From Diadema setosum (taxonomy: Eukaryota > Echinodermata > Echinoidea > Diadematoida > Diadematidae), in NCBI GenBank assembly GCA_033980235.1, contig CM067075.1, positions 23,817,061 through 23,881,060 of the forward strand: 64,000 nucleotides of DNA. The letters run 5' to 3'. Of this stretch, positions 23,028-35,933 are shown one piece after another; position 1 is the stretch's first letter, and each line of letters opens with the position of its first letter. The translations under genes were made by a program, and so were the position numbers. Under the pieces are notes generated by a model. The model worked only from the letters and a program-made list of their open reading frames with translations, did no database searches and was not told the origin of the DNA.

Positions 23028-25374
23028 GGCTGGAATATAGTCTTTCTTCAAGCACTGAAAGAAAGTTTCAAAACTTTTTTCTTCTTTCATAGTGTGTGAG
23101 GGAAGACAGCTGATTATTTGTGGAAGTTTTGTTAAGATAAAAAACAGAAAGGATCAAAAACAAAAAGCTTATAAGAACAACATTTGGATAAACCATATAC
23201 CAGTCGCTTTTTAAAAATGACCAGTATTCTTACCAGTGTCAAGTTACTGTATTCACGTTGGTACTATTACCATGCATACACCATCATTATCCTATTATAA
23301 TATTGTTTCTTCTCTTTGTATCAGCATGATCGAAATAAATTGACTTATCCTCTTATACAATACATGTAATTCTTGAAATTACTTTCAGAGAGCTGAACCC
23401 ATGGTAGTTCATGATGAAACTTGGCACATGCCACTCCAATATCAAATGTCACTTTCAGATCAGGTTTAATCTTTGAAGATTTACAGGTGAGGATTACTGG
23501 CAATTCATAAAAGCACAATCACTTGTTTAGCCAGCTTTCTCCCATTCCGAGCCTGTTGCTACTGCAGCACACCTTTTTACTGCCAGTCAGCATTCTAGTA
23601 AACAAAACTTGTCTGGTTTCAGATTTATCTCCATCCCATTTTTCTTACGTGTATGATACTTCAAGTTCTGCTCGCAGGTTTCCCCTTACTATCCATGCAT
23701 TCAAGTGCATCAAAACACCAAAATTAGTTTTGCGTTGTAACTGCTGCATTACATTTGTGGGTCTGGTGTTCGCAGTTTGCTACAATTTGAAAGCTGACAC
23801 CGTGCAATGAGCCAGTAATTGTTTGACAAGGACTTCTGTGATCTTTGGGTTGATCAGTGAAAATCAGGATTTCTACCTTTAGCATGCAGGGAGAATCCTC
23901 CAATTTTTTACTGTTTTTTTGGCTCGGTTTGGTAAATGTTATGTCTCGCGTGCAAATTGGCAACAACTGCCCCGGCGGCACTTCCTGTTCTTGCTCAGGT
24001 GGTGTAGTAAGCAATAATAGCGATGGCATGCAACTGTAGCAGAAACCATGTCCATCCAGGTAACCATGACAACAAGGCAAAATTTTTGTCGGTGCTGAAT
24101 CCCCTTCCACTTTGGAAGAAAGAGCACAGCAATCTTCTACACTGTCTTGAATAGACTTTGATTTGTGTGTTACATCCTCTCATACTGTCTTTCCCAAAAA
24201 GACAGTAATATTTGGCTTTCTTCTTTTGTTGTTATGATCATGTCTTTGACTGTGATATGAAAGGTTAGTGATTTATTTTTGTGGATAGAAGATAACGCCA
24301 CAAGGGCTGAATGTTGTGTTATCAAATGGAGGTGATTGGGTCAAATTAAGGCCATATGAAGAATATGAAAGCACAAATTAATCAGTGGTGGCCCATTCAT
24401 TATAGGAGATGATACTAGTGTGATGATGTATTACCAGAGGAATGAACTTGCTAATTATTTGATGGTCCTGCCCATAAAGTCTTAATCCAGCAGTAAGTAC
24501 TGCTATTCGACAAATTGTCTCCATAGTACATGTACACTCCACCCATCTGCGGCTGTGTTCTGTTAATTCTTTGGGGTATTATGGTAGACCTCCAACAAGC
24601 TGTCATCCCATCAAAAGGGATAGTGTACAAATGCTTGTGGTCACCAAAGCCTGCATACGCCCTAGCTCGATTGGTCTCTATTGACCTTTGACCCACTGCC
24701 TGTGGATACCTGGTTGATCCTGTACAAGGCCTATGAGAATTTTATAATCTGTAAGACGATTGGGGGGGGGGGGGGTAGGACAACATAGATATTCAAGAGA
24801 AAGTGCTGCTCTTTGGGTGATCTCACCTGAGAAATGAAAGTAAGGTAAAATGATGATAAAAAGGAATTTGTAACAAACCTGCATTAGCCATTTACAGTAT
24901 AATTGTTCTGTTGTTTTTTTGTTATTCAAGTCTAAGAGAAATACAATGTGAAATAGATTACTTAAGACACATACTCCATTATTATAAATTTGTTCATGCC
25001 AATTCTTATTGTTTAAAAAAAAATCTAAATGTGAGTAGAAATTAATCACTGGAGATACTGAATATTCGTTCATTGAGAGCATGAGTTGTCACCTGGAATG
25101 TCAGGATGATATATGGACTGTAAGCCAGATTGTTGTTAGATCCTTTTGAAAACCTTTGAAAACTTAGAAATGCATAATGGTTTTACTAGCAGTTACGATG
25201 TGACATGAAAGATTCAAATTATGTGATAATGGCAGAAAAGTTCCCTGAGGATTGGTAATTTACCATTTGCTGTTTAAAAGTTAAATGATTTTTACCTTCC
25301 ATATACATGTAGCACTTGGTATATTAAGCATCTTGTGAATGGCAGAATATGCTAACTCATATTGTCACCTCTGT

Positions 25375-25457
25375 TTATAGGATTTGGTGTCCATTTACAA
25401 TAGGCCCATAGTGATTTATAGGATTTGGTGTCAATTACAATAGGCCCATAGTGATTG
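25375..25457 (+). repeat. 41-bp tandem duplication, second copy only
   Basis: TTATAGGATTTGGTGTC... followed by AATAGGCCCATAGTGATT appears twice at 41-bp spacing. The first copy (about 12,955-12,998) has it once. Confidence 0.8.
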
Positions 25458-26219
25458 TTTTGTAGATCTCTTTAATATCTTGCAGAAATGATGGTTCAAA
25501 ATAACACAGTGATTATGTCAAAAACACTGTCAAACAATGCATGGAAAAAGAGCTTCTTCCGTGAAAATTTGAGCCAACGTTTTCAATTTTTGGCTGTATG
25601 ACATCATCAAAAATGCAAAATCAACAAATACTCTGTATGTCCCTTTAAATACACAATATTTAACTTTTTTGTCCATCATGGCATATTCACAAATTATGTA
25701 CAGGAACAATACATTGCCTGTGACCGAGTTAAAATTAGACCATCAGCAACCATTTTACCACATGAGTGAAACATCCTCTTATGCTTCAAGAATTTATGAT
25801 GATGTGTAAAATCGTCCTGCAGCCTTTGCTCACGAGACCAGCATAGTTTGCTGCTGAGATCACGATACATCTTGCCTCTATTTGCGTGCGAAACCGCACT
25901 GAAATGGAAACCCCCAGAAATTGGCACGTCACTGTGACGTGAAATGAAGGGTGATGGGACGAAAATATAGGTGTCGCACTCAGACAAACACGCGAACACA
26001 CACTCCGAGGCACCTATATAGTTGGTGTCACTCCGTTTTTGGAGCAGCTCCCTTGTAAATCTTGCCTACAATTTATTTTGACCCACTTATACATGTAACA
26101 TTTATTCTTGGCAGCATAGATTTACTCCTGATTCCTGCCCTTGGTCTGTAACTCAAAGCCGTGGGAGATATTTTAAAGGTTAAACGTAATTTCCGTCTGC
26201 TCATCCAGAAACTGTCGAT

Positions 26220-26735
26220 TTTTGCTCTAAAATGGACATGTGTGTGTAAGATATGTGTGAATAATGATGTTGTGATAACACAATTTTAGTTTCAGTTGAG
26301 TAGCAACAAAAATGTTAGATGTCAGCCAAAAAGGTACACAGACTGTATTGAAATCCAATCATTGTTGCTATTGGGTAATGTTATAAAGAGATTACAAATC
26401 GGATCAGGAATCGGGATCTTCTTTGGGATTAAGAGTGAATTGCATGCAGTTGTTGAGAAATAATACTGCTAGGGTAAGATTGATCATCACACAATATATA
26501 ATGTTCCACTTACCCACTATCCAATGGAAAGAAAGCACTAGATCACTCCTTCAGAGATAAAAGTTTTGTGCTACAATCAATACTATTTTACACTTGAACT
26601 CAAAATACTCCAAATCAACTCATTATCCTGGCAAATTGCATCAACCAGATCTAGTTTCTTGATAAACCCTTTTGATATGTTGCAAGCAAATTCCATAGAT
26701 GGTGGAAGATTATTTTGCACCCTTCCCAGAACTTA
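26220..26735. repeat. Dispersed repeat, haplotype partner of member 1
   Basis: Counterpart of 13,740-14,260 and related to 52,930-53,370. Confidence 0.55.
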
Positions 26736-29700
26736 CTCCAGCAAGAGTTACTGTTTGGGGCCTTCTGTTGTGTCGGAGGATTTTCAAGACTTTGATTCAT
26801 CAATACCAATTAGTATGCTGAGGATATTTGCATACCTAGCAGGTTAAGTCCTAAAAAGGGATGTTGTACAAGTTGTATGTCTTGCAAGTACTAAACTCCT
26901 CAACATAAGTTCTGCAATTAAAGTTTGATATATCATATTTCTCTAATACCTGCATTTATGCTTTCCATGCTGGATGAACTAATACCATGTAAATGTATAC
27001 AGGGTATGCAACAGGGACTAGAAAGTGTGTATTCATACATACAGGAATATCTGAAGAATATTAACCATTTCAAGTGAATGTTGTTTGCAAAGAAATTGTC
27101 AATCTAAATTGTAAGAATAAGGTACAGCTTTCAGCCAATATGTGTACACTCAGCGTGTAGGATCTATCAAATATGTCAAGTTTACATCTAGATGAAGGTT
27201 ACAGCTAATGTTGCCTTTAATATGCACCAATGTGATCGACTGATCTCATCATCGATATGCTCCTGACAGGTAGAATTTGATGGATATTTCGGCCTGTTTG
27301 CAGACTCGATTGCCAGTAAAGGGCTCCTCCTTGTGCTAGGAAGGTCGATGGATCTCGTGGTGGAAAGAAATTAGAGTCACATGCTCATGATGAAGAACTT
27401 TCTATGGGGTCCCTGGTATTGATGTAATTTTTGAAGAGCTATACAGTCTGCCTGGTGTCTGCTTCCTGATCATGCAATATGGAGCCCCCTCACTTCGTCA
27501 GTGCCCCCAGTTGAAGGTTTGGCACTGGTGATCAAAAGTGTGTGTGTGTGGGGGGGGGGGGGGGAATTGATGGTGATTCCATCACTACCTCACAATCTAC
27601 ATTATACGCTGCAACAAGCTGCACTATGATGCAGTTGATCTTTACCGCGAAGTGTTGCGAGGAATTTATCGTCCGTTTGTGGCATCTGTAGGGGGAGAAC
27701 ATTTTCCTCAAAGCGGACTTTGTAGTGTTTGATTACAGAGCAGACTTTTAACCTGTCCTTGGAGTCAGTCCTAAGCGGTTTGGAGTGAATTGCGATGGCA
27801 ACAAGAAATTTCAACTATGCTCATCCGTGAATTTGACTGCTGTGACAAGAGAAAGTCTATGTTGCATTCTAGCATGATTTTCATGGGCAAGGCGATCTGA
27901 TCATTTAAATCAAGCTCAAAATTAGTGGCTTAAGACATTCTCTTTCCAACTCCATGGATTTGTGGCAGGATGATGTTGTGGTTGGAATTATCCTGTCCCA
28001 GCAACTTGGCTGCTGCATTATGCCAATTAAACCCTGATCATCCATCGTAAATGTCATGCGTTCCTTTACCTTGGGAGCCCTCTGCATCAAGGGATATCGG
28101 CAGAAGTTGCACCACCCTAAAATTGAGAGACGCTTAGATTGATTGTGTGGTGAGAAGTTCATAAGGTCTGTCTTACTCTTTGCACATGAGGAGAAAAATG
28201 CATACTTATATGTACATCTATACGCATGTCTTGGTATAGGATCAGAAAGACAGATACTTGTAATTGTGTTTTTCTTCAATTTGCGAGTATTTTGTGTTTG
28301 TTGGTGTGCTGTGTGTGATACCTCCAAGGTTTGTCTGTAATTGTATGTATGTGCGTCTTCTGTTCCATGCGAGCACTACCTTATGATTGAATATTTGTTT
28401 ATTTGTGTTTTTGTACATATCTGTATGCATCTGTTTGTGTTCCTGTGTGTGTTTGTATCTGCTTGTGTATGTTTGTATGCACCTTTGTGTATTTTTGTAG
28501 CGAGTTAAAATCAAATCAAATTTGAGTGGTTTGTAAGCAAACACAGGATGGGATAATCACAACATGAAGGCCATTAATTCCCCTGTTTATGTATTGATAC
28601 TAATTGATGCTCTTTTAATCTGTAAATTAAAATAACTTATTTGTACTTTCTTAATCTCCAAACCAGAGAGCCTTTCCTCTACAATGGCTGTATTTTTCTG
28701 ACTAGCAATCAGCTTCTTCTTCACAGCTCTGCATATACCAGCTTTTTCTCCAAGGATTTGCAAGGAGAACTCAATCATTTAATTTTCAAAACTTTGTCTC
28801 GAATTCTGGCTCTAGGATTTAGAAAGCAGAAATACAGAATGTATATATACAACATATATATAAATATATAAATATATATATTTTTTTTTTTTCCAGCTGG
28901 ACGTTTCATACCTCAGTTGCCTTTGATATGATTTCCTCTCGTGTAATAGGCTTTATCATAACCAATTTTTGAGGCCTGGCTGCTGAATTAGTTTAATATC
29001 CTTGAGGTACAGTGTATGTTCACTCTTGATTTTCGTCAAAACTGCTATGTCACAGGATGAATTGATATGCCCAATCTCTTTTAAATGGCTGCAAAAAGAG
29101 GTCCCTAAAGCAGTTACTGCAAAGTAAACTGGTCACTAAATGTAACTGGTAGCTTCATGTATATTGGCCCCTTCGTCTCGTATTCTTTCCTGTGCAAGGG
29201 GCTGAAGGGAAGAAAAAGAAAGAATAGAATACTTACATTCCCTATTTGGTAAGAGATGGGTAATCTATTACAACCTTGAAATCACTCAGTAGTGAGAAAA
29301 CTTGTCCCACTTCGGAATATTACAGAGCCACAAAAGTTGCTTTCACATACATTGGTTTTTGCATCGTGGTGCAAAATATGAATTTTTATTTGCCAAATTT
29401 CACACACTCTAATCACAAGTGTTTCAAAGTATCAGCAATGACTAGAATGTGACCCAGGCATCCTAATATGGCGAGTTGTACTGTGGGATTAAAATCATTG
29501 ATAAATTCTCTGTGTGCTATTCACACATTATGCGCGAGGCATACTATCGTGATTTTTTTTTTCTCTTTTTTTTTTCGATCAGGCTGGACCAATTTTGGCA
29601 ACACGGTGAGGAATGTGGTAGTTTAAGTTGTGTATGTGTGTTTACACACAGTTTTTGCATTGTAGATTGCAAAAATCAATTTTCAAAAACTTAATAATTT

Positions 29701-30201
29701 GTGTGTGTGTGTGAATGCAGCTAAAAACCTCTGCCTCCTCTGTAGTCCATCCCCCCCCCCCCCAATGAGACCAGGTAAGGTATAGTGCCAGATTAAAATG
29801 AAAGTTTCCCTTTCACTGGTTTTTCATATTCTTGAACCAACCCCTCCCCTCAACTCCTTTCCTCCTTTCATGACAGGTTGAGTGATCAGGATGTTCATAA
29901 AATTGAAAGAGGTTTCCTAGGTCTCCCCTTCTTTTTATCCCAAGGGGTCCATAAAACACCTGCCCAGGCCAGGTGTCATTAAAGTCAGGGATAGTAATGA
30001 TATTATGCTCATTAAAGCTCACCTGAGCCAGAGGTTCTTGAAAGTTAAAATGTCCCACAGACATTGGACATTGCACATCAACTTGTTTCTCATTACCAGG
30101 TCCGTCCATTCTCATCTTTAGGATCAACTAAGTGATTTCACTGCAAAAGACAATGGCACACTTTGTGCCCAGTTAAAAATTCCATTCCAATTTGTAATTT
30201 T

Positions 30202-31359
30202 TATGCCTCCGCCACAAAGTGGTGCCGGAGGCATTATGTTTTCGGGTTGTCCGTCCGTCCGTCCTTCCGTCCGTCCGTCCGTCCGTCCGTCCTTCTGTCC
30301 GTCCGTCTTTCCGTCCATCCGTAATGAATTTTGTGGACAAGGAAACTATCAATGTATGTGTATTAGGGAGTGAAGTTGTGCCTATCAACTTTTGGGTGTA
30401 CATGCTCAAGGTCAAAGGTCAAAAGGTCAATGTCAAATACATAAAATTTCACTATTTCCACCATATCTATGCAATGCCTGAAGATATTTTCTTGAAACTA
30501 AGTGTATACATGTATTACCGAATTTAGATTCTCTGGTGAAAGTTTGGGTCATGAGGTCAAAGGTCAAAGGTCAAAAGGTTGAGTAAAAGTATTAAAACTT
30601 CTTTTTTTTCTCTGTAAATTGGAAAATTGTTCAAGGTATCTTCATGGAACATAGTCTATACAAGTACTGACTGGCAGTGATTATCTAGAGAATGTAGGGT
30701 TCATGGGGTCAAAGGTCAGGGGTCAAAGGTCAAGTGCAACACTTCAAAATTTTACTATTTCCCTCATGTTCATGCAATGCTAGCAGGATTATTATTTTTT
30801 TTTTACACTTGGTATATGCATGTGTAACCTAATAGAAATTCTCTGGAGAGTTTTTTTTTTCTTTTTTTTTTGCCTCAAAGGTCAAAAGGTCAAAGATCAA
30901 GTGAAAGTACTGAACTAACTTTTTCCTCCATATTTCGGAAGTGGCTCAATTCATTGTGAAACTTACTGCATATTTATGCATGTTCTACCTGAAAGTGATT
31001 ATCTTATGAATTTTAGGGTCAAAGGCCAGATGAATATGGTAACAATTTACTTTTCAGTACAGAAGTTGCACTTTCTCTCCATACCGGTACCATGAAAATT
31101 ACTCAATGCATAAATGTATGAATGGGTCAAAGTCAAGTTAAAGTCCTTAAATCCCCAAATACATGCTCTCCTATTCATCCAATTAAACCAAGGTCAAGGA
31201 AGGTGAACATTCAACACATTTGTGACAAACTTGTCATTTCAATATTTTGCCAGTTTTGTGAAAATGTAATCACACATTATCCACATGTACTATCTAGACC
31301 TATTAGGAGAATCATGCATTATGGCGGAGGCATATCAGTCGCCATAGCGACATTTCTAG
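30202..31359 (+). mobile_element. Helentron-like non-autonomous element, copy B
   Basis: Same plan as 4,813-5,974: TATGCCTCCGCCA (30,202-30,214), (GTCC)n at about 30,247-30,315, TGGCGGAGGCATA (31,322-31,334), hairpin GTCGC-CATA-GCGAC (31,338-31,351) and end CTAG. The matching place in the first copy (about 17,715-17,745) lacks it. The two elements differ by scattered substitutions and small indels, so they are separate insertions of an established family. At 30,554-30,573 three AGGTCA half-sites stand one base apart. Confidence 0.7.
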
Positions 31360-31522
31360 TTATTAATACAATGTAGCACAGTTGTATAGCAATATTCATG
31401 GTAATGTAAAAGTGTGTGTGTGTGTGTGTGTTTTTTTAAATCATCATATCTACAAGTACTTCTACATTCATTTGGCACTTGACAAGATCCATTACTATGA
31501 ATGTACATGTAGCATCTGTGTG

Positions 31523-33959
31523 AATAGATCAGCTCCTGTATCTTTTTTCAGACCAACACAAAGGTGAATTTCAAATGCACATTTATTGAAGGAATTACCC
31601 TTCATTGAGGGCATGCAAGGCCTCTTTCAGATTTTTTATTCCATTTTGATCCGGAACTGCTGGAATCGGTTTAATTTGTGTGAAAGATGTGAGTGGTGTA
31701 GTTTGTCATTAACCATGCCAGGCAAAAAGTTTAACAAGTAGCTCCACTTTATCACACTGCACTCTAGCACTTTACAGGATGCCGCGGAAAATAAACAAAT
31801 TTATAAACAAAATCATTCATTTTGCGATGAACAGGATGCTTGCATGCTGTGGCATTTTCCCCCCCTCGCCACTGGAAGGAACATGGCTATCACCATGATT
31901 AAATGTTGCAGGGTTGGGCAGCAAAGTTTGTGGGCCCAGGAAGCTGGCATTGCAGTGATAGTTTTGAGGAAAGGATCAGAGAGTATGTAAGGGGGATGCC
32001 GAAAAGATTGAGTGAAAGTGCGGGATTGGCAGCGAGTTTGTGGGGGGGGGGGGGGGGAGCAGGAAGAGGGAGAAAGGTGACGGGGATGTTACCGCAAAGA
32101 CTCTCGCTCGGCAGTCACTGGCTCAGAGTTGTGCGAGGCTTTGACCTTGCGCGGAGCGAGACTGAAGCGGGTCCCGTTTGACGGGAGTGTGAAGTCTGGT
32201 GTTTGATCTGTTAATATCCTGTGAGTCGTACTGCTTCATTTAGACAAGAGCAGGGTGAATCTCGGTATTAGACATCCATTGCCTCTTCGACAGGTAGGTT
32301 GTCGTGATTGGTTTTACAGAGTGGTTAAGTATGTATACAGGTGTGTCATTTGAATTTTGCTGTTTCAAGACCTCGAATTTATTCAGATTGATGAATTCTT
32401 GTGTCGAGTTCTTTACTCTGTTGCAACTTGTTGACAAATTGCCCTTTATCGACATAAATAAGCACTGATTTTTTGTTTTGGTGTTTTAGTATAGCCATGA
32501 TTTTAAAAAAAAAATCATGGGCATACATTCTCAGCTTGGACTCAAACCAACCATCTCTTGATTTCGCTAGACTGGCGTCATATCCACTAGACCACTGAGT
32601 TTCCGCCCAACAGCCAATGCCGGTTCTTATCCTTTTAGCATTAGGTATTGTATATTTATGCAAATTAATGAATTCTTGCATCAAGGTTTTTTTGTTGTTT
32701 TTTTTGCAACATATTGACAATTTCTCATATCATGGCTACTACTATTAAAAACACTGAATAATCAGTGGTTGATTAAGTCGACATGTCAGTCAGACCTCAA
32801 ATTTGTTGAGGTCTTTTAGGATCACTCACAATCCGACTATTTTGTGCTCTGACATTTAAAATCAGTTGATCAAAAATAAGATGCTCACTGTTTACCTAGC
32901 AGGTGCACAGTGAATGTAATCTGTGATAGATGTTGTAAGAGCAGTCAAGATGGTGGTGATCAGGCTCATGCATGAATTATTGTCAGAATCCTGTCCAACA
33001 AGTCCTATAAACCACTTTTTTGTGTGTGTGTGTCTTTTTATTATAACTCTGACTGTTCATTGTTAGTTTATCAGAAGGTATAGTAAAAACATTCTCTTTT
33101 ACTTGTAGTTTGTATATTAGGTGTTTTTTTTTTCTTTTTCTTTTTTTGCTTCAGTTTCAGATTTCAGTGGTGTCTTGCTTTGACATTCTGTGCCAGGATG
33201 CTAGAATTATTTCATTTTATTTGATGCATAGGTTGTGTAAAATGTTTTGAAATGAATTGGGAAAGGAAAGTAGAATATTTTCCTTGATATGATAGAGGCA
33301 TCTCTTGAGTGATGTAAATGATTAATTTCCTTGAAATTAAATCAAGACTTGTTTATTGCGAGGATTACCAGGGTAATTATGGTCAATATACATATGAGTG
33401 TGGGATTCTTCTCTTTAATATGTGTGATTTTTTTTTTTTGTGTGTGTGTGTGTGTGTGTGTGTTTGTGTGTGTGTGATGGCCAAAAACATATCATTTCTG
33501 ACAGAATTTCCCAGTCAGTCTGTCACAAGTAGTGGCACATATGGGTAGATGCAATTAAAAGCAGGAAATTCCTGTAAGAATTCATAAGCTATGTCTGCAA
33601 GATATTTCTCTCTGGTATATTGGACAAATAGCATTGGAGCAACAGACTTTATAAACTGATTTTTATTGGATGGAAATCATGTGTTAATTCAAATCTAAAT
33701 CTTGATAATCTATTCTTAATATTTTCCCATGTAGCATGTGTCTGGAAATGAACTAGTAAAATGAAACTTGACATCTGTTTTTCCTTAAGTCACATATGCT
33801 TTTATTGGTGCTCAATATAAAGTGAACGAGTGAATGATTCAGAACTGTTATGGATAAATTGATGACTTTATTTTTTCCCTATCCCTTATCCATCTGCTCC
33901 TTCATCCAACCATCCATCATTCACCAGTACAGTATATGTCAATCCATCCAATATACCTC
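31523..33959 (+). other. Intron 4, start of single-copy part
   Basis: No exon found. It holds a locally GC-richer stretch at 32,040-32,170 next to a G run (32,042-32,057), a tRNA-like segment (32,536-32,610) and a GT run (33,440-33,476). The 92-codon frame at 31,903-32,181 has no recognised homology. Confidence 0.6.
32536..32610 (-). repeat. tRNA-like segment (SINE head or tRNA pseudogene)
   Basis: The minus strand reads TGGTCTAGTGGATATGACGC and then GGTTTGAGTCC (32,538-32,548), which resemble the A and B boxes of RNA polymerase III promoters with tRNA spacing. It resembles tRNA-Arg but the acceptor stem does not close and no anticodon can be assigned safely. It is probably the head of a SINE. 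Confidence 0.5.
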
Positions 33960-34588
33960 TACTATATGCTATATGTAGCGATTCAAAATTTTTTTTGCAA
34001 ATCGGGACTTACCGACAATTTTGCGAGTGGTTAAATTCAAGATTGTGGAGCATAGTACTGAACGGAGAAATGCATGCGTGCACGTCACATTCATGAAGGG
34101 ATCAGAGTTAAAGGGACTGTACAGTACTGGTTGAGGTAAGGGATTCATGTTTTGAACATTTCTAAGTGAGATAATGAGAAACCTCTTATGAAATATGAAA
34201 GAGCATGTAATTTTAAGAAGGATTCAACATTTATTTGATGAAAATTGGTTTTGTAATGGCTGAGATATCCAAAAAAGTGATAATAATAAAAGGCGACAGG
34301 CCACAACTTTATTAGGATCTCTTTGTTTCACCTTGTTTTTGGATATCTCAGCCATTTCAAAACCGATTTTCATCAAATAAACTTTTATTACCCTTTAGAA
34401 TTGCATGCTCTTTGACATCTCATAGAATGGTTTCTGAATACCTCGCAAAATATTAAAAGCTAAATCCTCACCTCGACCAGAACTGTACACACCCTTTAAT
34501 ATTTTTGTGTGTTTTAAGATTTGCGAATAGACCCAACTCGCGAAATTCGCAAAAATAAAAACCTCGCAAGATATTTGGCATGTACAGT
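33960..34588. mobile_element. CGCGAA-family MITE interrupted by a nested MITE
   Basis: The left part (TAGCGATTCAAAATT, GCGAGTGGTTAAATTC, ACTGAACGGAGAAATGC) and right part (CAACTCGCGAAATTCGCAAA, ATATTTGGCATGTACAGT) match the uninterrupted relatives at 42,737-42,982 and 61,514-61,765. The nested element at 34,108-34,499 splits it. Confidence 0.75.
34108..34499. mobile_element. TTAA-flanked palindromic MITE
   Basis: Ends TTAAAGGGACTGTACAGT and ACTGTACACACCCTTTAA are inverted. The inner arms GGCTGAGATATCCAAAAA and TTTTTGGATATCTCAGCC are an exact inverted repeat. TTAA at both ends indicates a TTAA-specific transposase (piggyBac or Kolobok type). No coding frame. Confidence 0.78.
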
Positions 34589-35933
34589 TTTCCATCCATT
34601 CATCATTTATTTATCCATCCATCTCTCTATCCATCCATCAAATCATCCATTATTTTCTCAATCCATCCAGCCGTCGATGATCTATCCGACCACTCTTAAT
34701 CGATCCACTGGCATAGCCTGGCTGGCTTCATGATATTGATAGTACGGAATCAAGTACAAAGTACCTTCATTGCATGCTAAGACCTGTGTTATAATAACCT
34801 TGTTATGAGGCCACCTTTATTTTTATCATAATCAGATCAATCAAGTCATGGTTCTGCAAATAGAACAAGAGCGTTTGCTCAATTTGCATGTGACCGTTTA
34901 ACACAATGGGCAAACTTTAAATCGTCAATCAATCAATCATTGTCTTGGTCTAGATGTCCACTTGACCATTCACTGTCGACCACTAAAGCTTATAGAATTT
35001 CAATGTCGGACTGACCTGCTAATTTGATACCCATTTCCGTGGTATATTTGATCCTTGCTGCATAGCTGTATAAGCTCGAATCAGGGTAGCGCCTAGTTCT
35101 GACATTCGTTGTTCCACTTGCTCTAGTTGAAAGATCTACAGTGTGTCAGTACAGGTATTATTTATAGAAGAGTTAGGGTGTAATCTTTGGGTACATGTCC
35201 ATCAACATTGACTAAATCCCAACCACTATTATGTCCTGCTAACGCTGATATTTGAACCTCTTTATGGCAGTTGCTAAGGAGTGTTGCACCACTGACGTGT
35301 GTAAATGGATATGACTGATTCTTTTAGGGGTTTTTTTGCCTTTTTTTTTCAATGTCATGGATGACTGCTCATCACGTCTTCAAATTTGCCTAATGATTGC
35401 CAGCAGAATTCTCATTAATTTCTTTAAAAACTTTCCTGAGTGTACTTGGTTGTTTTTTTGTTTTGTTTTGTTTTTTGTTTTGTTTTTTGTTTTTTTTTTT
35501 GGGGGGGGATTATTCTGATTATTATCACCAACTTTTTTTTATCCACCATTGAGACCCAAAGGTGCTGAAGCCATATCAGAATCATGATGCACTGACACTT
35601 GACGTCAGCTAGCTCTGTATGCACATCACTTCCAAAGATGTTTGGGTGTTAAAGTGCTACATGTGTATAGGGCCATCAGGTAGCATGCACAAACTTGTCA
35701 CATTGGGAGAGCTTTTGGGATCAAAGCCTCTTAGCATGTAGTCACTTTAAAACAATAGAGAGTTTCCTTTGGGATTAGGGTAAAAACCCAAATTTATATC
35801 AGGACTTTAATCAGAAAAGTTTCAGTAAGAGTTAATCAAAACGATCTTTCAGATTTAAAGGAGAATGGAATCTGGATATATATGTCGATTGAGTGAATGC
35901 AGGAATATTAGTAGAACGCATCAGGGCAATTCC
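34500..35933 (+). other. Intron 4, no gene
   Basis: Contains ATCC-type repeats (about 34,595-34,670) and a T-rich stretch with G run (35,450-35,508). Nothing else recognised apart from the end of the MITE at 34,588. Confidence 0.6.

Larger units (their letters stand above)
18725..31522 (+). repeat. Second copy of the ~14 kb block 3,800-17,889 (probable alternative haplotype)
   Basis: Collinear with 3,800-17,889 including exons 3 and 4, with scattered substitutions and several large indels. Exon 3 is identical and exon 4 has four synonymous changes. Copy-specific insertions are listed separately. The first copy ends at the gap and the second continues into single-copy sequence after 31,522, as expected when the ends of two haplotype contigs overlap. 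A true tandem duplication cannot be excluded from sequence alone. Confidence 0.85.
20320..31522 (+). other. Intron 4, second haplotype copy
   Basis: Non-coding counterpart of 6,503-17,889. It contains GTAT/GT repeats (22,530-22,630), a long C run (21,300-21,335), G runs (24,763-24,775, 27,551-27,564), two short private tandem duplications and the elements listed separately. Confidence 0.75.

Noticed and set aside
31903..32181. 92-codon frame near a GC-richer stretch, possible alternative first exon of a headless Myo10
   Set aside because: No promoter motif, no donor in suitable phase and no conserved sequence. The G run suggests low complexity.
32536..32610. Functional tRNA gene
   Set aside because: Box-like motifs are present but the acceptor stem does not pair and the anticodon arm is unclear.
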